A stretch of DNA of 7,538 bases from Comamonadaceae bacterium (GTDB lineage Bacteria; Pseudomonadota; Gammaproteobacteria; Burkholderiales; Burkholderiaceae_C), in contig CANCCF010000195.1 in NCBI GenBank assembly GCA_947374485.1, positions 1 to 7,538 on the forward strand, read 5' to 3'. The notes under the pieces were generated by a model. The model was given only the letters and a program-made list of their open reading frames with translations, was not told where the DNA came from and made no database searches. This document shows positions 5,630 to 7,538 of this stretch, in pieces. The first letter of the stretch is position 1. Each line of letters opens with the position of its first letter. The position numbers and the translations under genes are program-made.

Positions 5630-7538
5630 TCAGGACGCCAGCGCGTCCAGCAGCTCGGTCTCGATTTCGATCTGCGCGCGGTTGTGCTGCAGTTGCGGTC
5701 CGTGGATCAAAAACGTGTCTTCCACCCGCTCGCCCAAAGTCACCACCTTGGCCAGTTGCACCTCGATCTGGTGGCGGGCCAGCACGCGGGCAATCGAGTA
5801 CAGCAAACCCTGGCGGTCACTGGCGGAGATGCTGAGCAACCAGAGCTGGGCCTTCTCATCCGGGCGAAGCGACACGCGCGGCGCCACCGGAAAACTCTTC
5901 ACACGGCGCGACACCCGGCCGCGGCTGGGCGCGGGCAGGGGCGCCTCCTGGGCAATGGCGGTGGTCAGGCCGTTCTCCACCATGGCGGTGAGTTCGCGGA
6001 AGTGCTCTTCCATACCGCCGCTGGTGATCACCTGGAAGGTGTCGAGCGCATAGTTGGTTTTGCTGGTGTGCACGCGCGCATCCAGAATGCTGAAGCCGCC
6101 CTGGTCAAAGTAGCCGCAGATACGGGCAAACAAATCCGGTTGGTCTTGCGTGTAGACCAGCACCTGCAGGCCCTCGCCAATGGGTGAGCGCCGCGCCCGC
6201 ACCATGGGGGTCTTGGTATCCACATGGCGCGAGAGCTGCTTGGTGTGCCACGCAATGTCGGTGGCATCGTGGCGCATGAAGTAGCCCACATCCAGCGTTT
6301 CCCACAGCGCCTTGTGCGCCTCAAAGGGCATGGCGTACAACGCGACCATCACCAGGGCCTCGCGCTTGCGCGCTTCCACCTCGGCATCCGGGTCGGGCGC
6401 GCGCCCGCCCAGGGCGCGGGTGGTGTACTTGTACAGGTCTTCGAGCAGCTTGCCCTTCCAGGCATTCCAGACCTTGGGCGAGGTGCCGCGGATGTCGGCC
6501 ACCGTCAGCAGGTACAGGGCCGTGAGGTTGCGCTCGTTGCCCACGCGTTGGGCAAAGTCGGCAATCACCTTGGGGTCGCTCAGGTCCGACTTTTGCGCCA
6601 CGCGGCTCATGGTCAGGTGTTCGCGCACCAGAAACTCGATCAGCGCCGTGTCTTCGGCCTCAATGCCATGGTCGCGGCAGAAGCGCCGTGCCTCCACCGT
6701 GCCCAGCTCGGAGTGGTCACCGCCGCGCCCCTTGGCAATGTCGTGGAACAGCGCTGCGGCATACAGCACCCAGGGCTTGTCCCAGCCCGAGGCCAGCTGC
6801 GAGCAGAACGGGTATTCGTGCGCATGCTCGACGATGAAGAAGCGCCGCACATTGCGCAGCACCATCAGGATGTGCTGGTCCACCGTGTAGACGTGGAACA
6901 GGTCGTGCTGCATCTGCCCGACGATGCGCCGGAACACCCACAGGTAACGCCCCAGCACCGAGGTCTGGTTCATCAGGCGCAGGGCATGGGTGATGCCGTC
7001 GTGCTCCATCAGGATGCGCATGAAGGTGGCACGGTTCACCGGGTCTTTGCGAAAACGCGCATCCATCAGCTCGCGGGCGTTGTACAGGGCGCGCAGGGTG
7101 CGGGCCGACAGGCCCTTCACACCCACCGTGGTCTGGTAGACCCAGAAGGTTTCCAGAATGGCGTGGGGGTGGCGGCGGTACAGGTCGTCGCTGGCCACAT
7201 CGAGCGTGCCCGCCTTTTCGTTGAAGTGCTCGTTGATGCGCTGCAGGGTGTGCGTGGAGGGGTTGAGCCGCTCCTCGATGTTCATCAGCAGGATCTGGTT
7301 GAGCTGGGTCACGGCCTTGGCTGCCCAGTAGTAGCGCTTCATCAGCTGCTCGCTGGCGCGCACCATGTTCTTTCGGTCGTCGTCGGCCTCGCGGTGGCTG
7401 TAACCAAAGGATTCCGCCACGGCATTTTGCAGGTCAAAAATCAGCCGGTCTTCGCGCCGCTTGGCCAGCAGGTGCACGCGGGCACGAATTTGCAGCAGCA
7501 GGGCCTCGTTGCGCTGGATTTGTTTGACTTCAAACGCG
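5630..7538 (-). CDS. glnD: Bifunctional [protein-PII] uridylyltransferase/uridylyl-removing enzyme GlnD, 5' partial
   Basis: GlnD senses glutamine: at low glutamine it uridylylates the PII proteins (GlnB/GlnK), and at high glutamine it removes UMP, setting glutamine synthetase activity and NtrC signalling in the cytosol. The window holds the last 635 residues. The frame stays open to 7538, beginning AFEVKQIQRNEALLL. An in-frame GTG at 7477 is therefore internal, not the start. Visible parts: the linker region (REDRLIFDLQNAVAESFGY); the HD hydrolase domain with LFHDIAKGRGGDHSE, whose His-Asp codons lie at 6745-6740; and two C-terminal ACT domains, roughly 6173-6027 (LVYTQDQPDLFARICGYF) and 5850-5690 (SASDRQGLLYSIARVLARH). 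The N-terminal nucleotidyltransferase domain, roughly 200-250 residues judging by family length, lies outside, so uridylyltransferase competence cannot be judged. No truncation or frameshift is seen. The identification is secure. Confidence 0.97.
   Translation of the reverse strand, partial: AFEVKQIQRNEALLLQIRARVHLLAKRREDRLIFDLQNAVAESFGYSHREADDDRKNMVRASEQLMKRYYWAAKAVTQLNQILLMNIEERLNPSTHTLQRINEHFNEKAGTLDVASDDLYRRHPHAILETFWVYQTTVGVKGLSARTLRALYNARELMDARFRKDPVNRATFMRILMEHDGITHALRLMNQTSVLGRYLWVFRRIVGQMQHDLFHVYTVDQHILMVLRNVRRFFIVEHAHEYPFCSQLASGWDKPWVLYAAALFHDIAKGRGGDHSELGTVEARRFCRDHGIEAEDTALIEFLVREHLTMSRVAQKSDLSDPKVIADFAQRVGNERNLTALYLLTVADIRGTSPKVWNAWKGKLLEDLYKYTTRALGGRAPDPDAEVEARKREALVMVALYAMPFEAHKALWETLDVGYFMRHDATDIAWHTKQLSRHVDTKTPMVRARRSPIGEGLQVLVYTQDQPDLFARICGYFDQGGFSILDARVHTSKTNYALDTFQVITSGGMEEHFRELTAMVENGLTTAIAQEAPLPAPSRGRVSRRVKSFPVAPRVSLRPDEKAQLWLLSISASDRQGLLYSIARVLARHQIEVQLAKVVTLGERVEDTFLIHGPQLQHNRAQIEIETELLDALAS

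Noticed and set aside
5621..6187. Plus-strand open frame of 188 codons over the 3' end of glnD
   Set aside because: It is antisense to the conserved ACT domains and its product is composition-biased without family features.
1..7538. tRNA, CRISPR, insertion sequence or phage features
   Set aside because: No cloverleaf, regularly spaced repeat, transposase motif or integrase was seen on reading both strands.

Overview
The window is GC-rich and looks like a chromosomal segment of a betaproteobacterium, most likely Burkholderiales/Comamonadaceae (Acidovorax, Rhodoferax or Polaromonas-like). This placement rests on codon use, the character of LigA, Def and GlnD, and recall of family sequences; no search was run. 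No RNA gene, CRISPR array, insertion sequence or phage gene is visible.

Layout: 1-116 is a short, extremely G/C-skewed leader with a strong hairpin, an overlapping four-tract G-quadruplex motif and a tandem repeat. Then, on the plus strand, come ligA (NAD-dependent DNA ligase), a small lower-GC MNT-HEPN type toxin-antitoxin module, and def (peptide deformylase). On the minus strand, reading towards def, are glnD (PII uridylyltransferase, 5' end outside the window) and a TPR/GT41 O-GlcNAc-transferase-like glycosyltransferase. The two gene blocks converge and overlap tail to tail by 49 bp at 3247-3295.

The genes are mostly unconnected housekeeping functions: LigA seals nicks, Def removes formyl groups from nascent proteins, and GlnD senses glutamine and modifies PII. 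The accessory parts are the MNT-HEPN pair and the GT41 enzyme. In the MNT-HEPN pair the nucleotidyltransferase antitoxin looks complete. The HEPN toxin keeps its RNase motif (RX4HXY) but is only 71 aa, apparently through an in-frame internal deletion of roughly 40 residues. The pair is tightly packed: an 8-nt overlap joins antitoxin and toxin, and a 4-nt ATGA overlap joins toxin and def.

The strongest points for follow-up are the internally deleted HepT beside an intact MntA-like gene, the G-quadruplex/hairpin leader of ligA, and the nested inverted repeats with a candidate extended -10 promoter between glnD and the glycosyltransferase. I see no clearly new multi-gene system.
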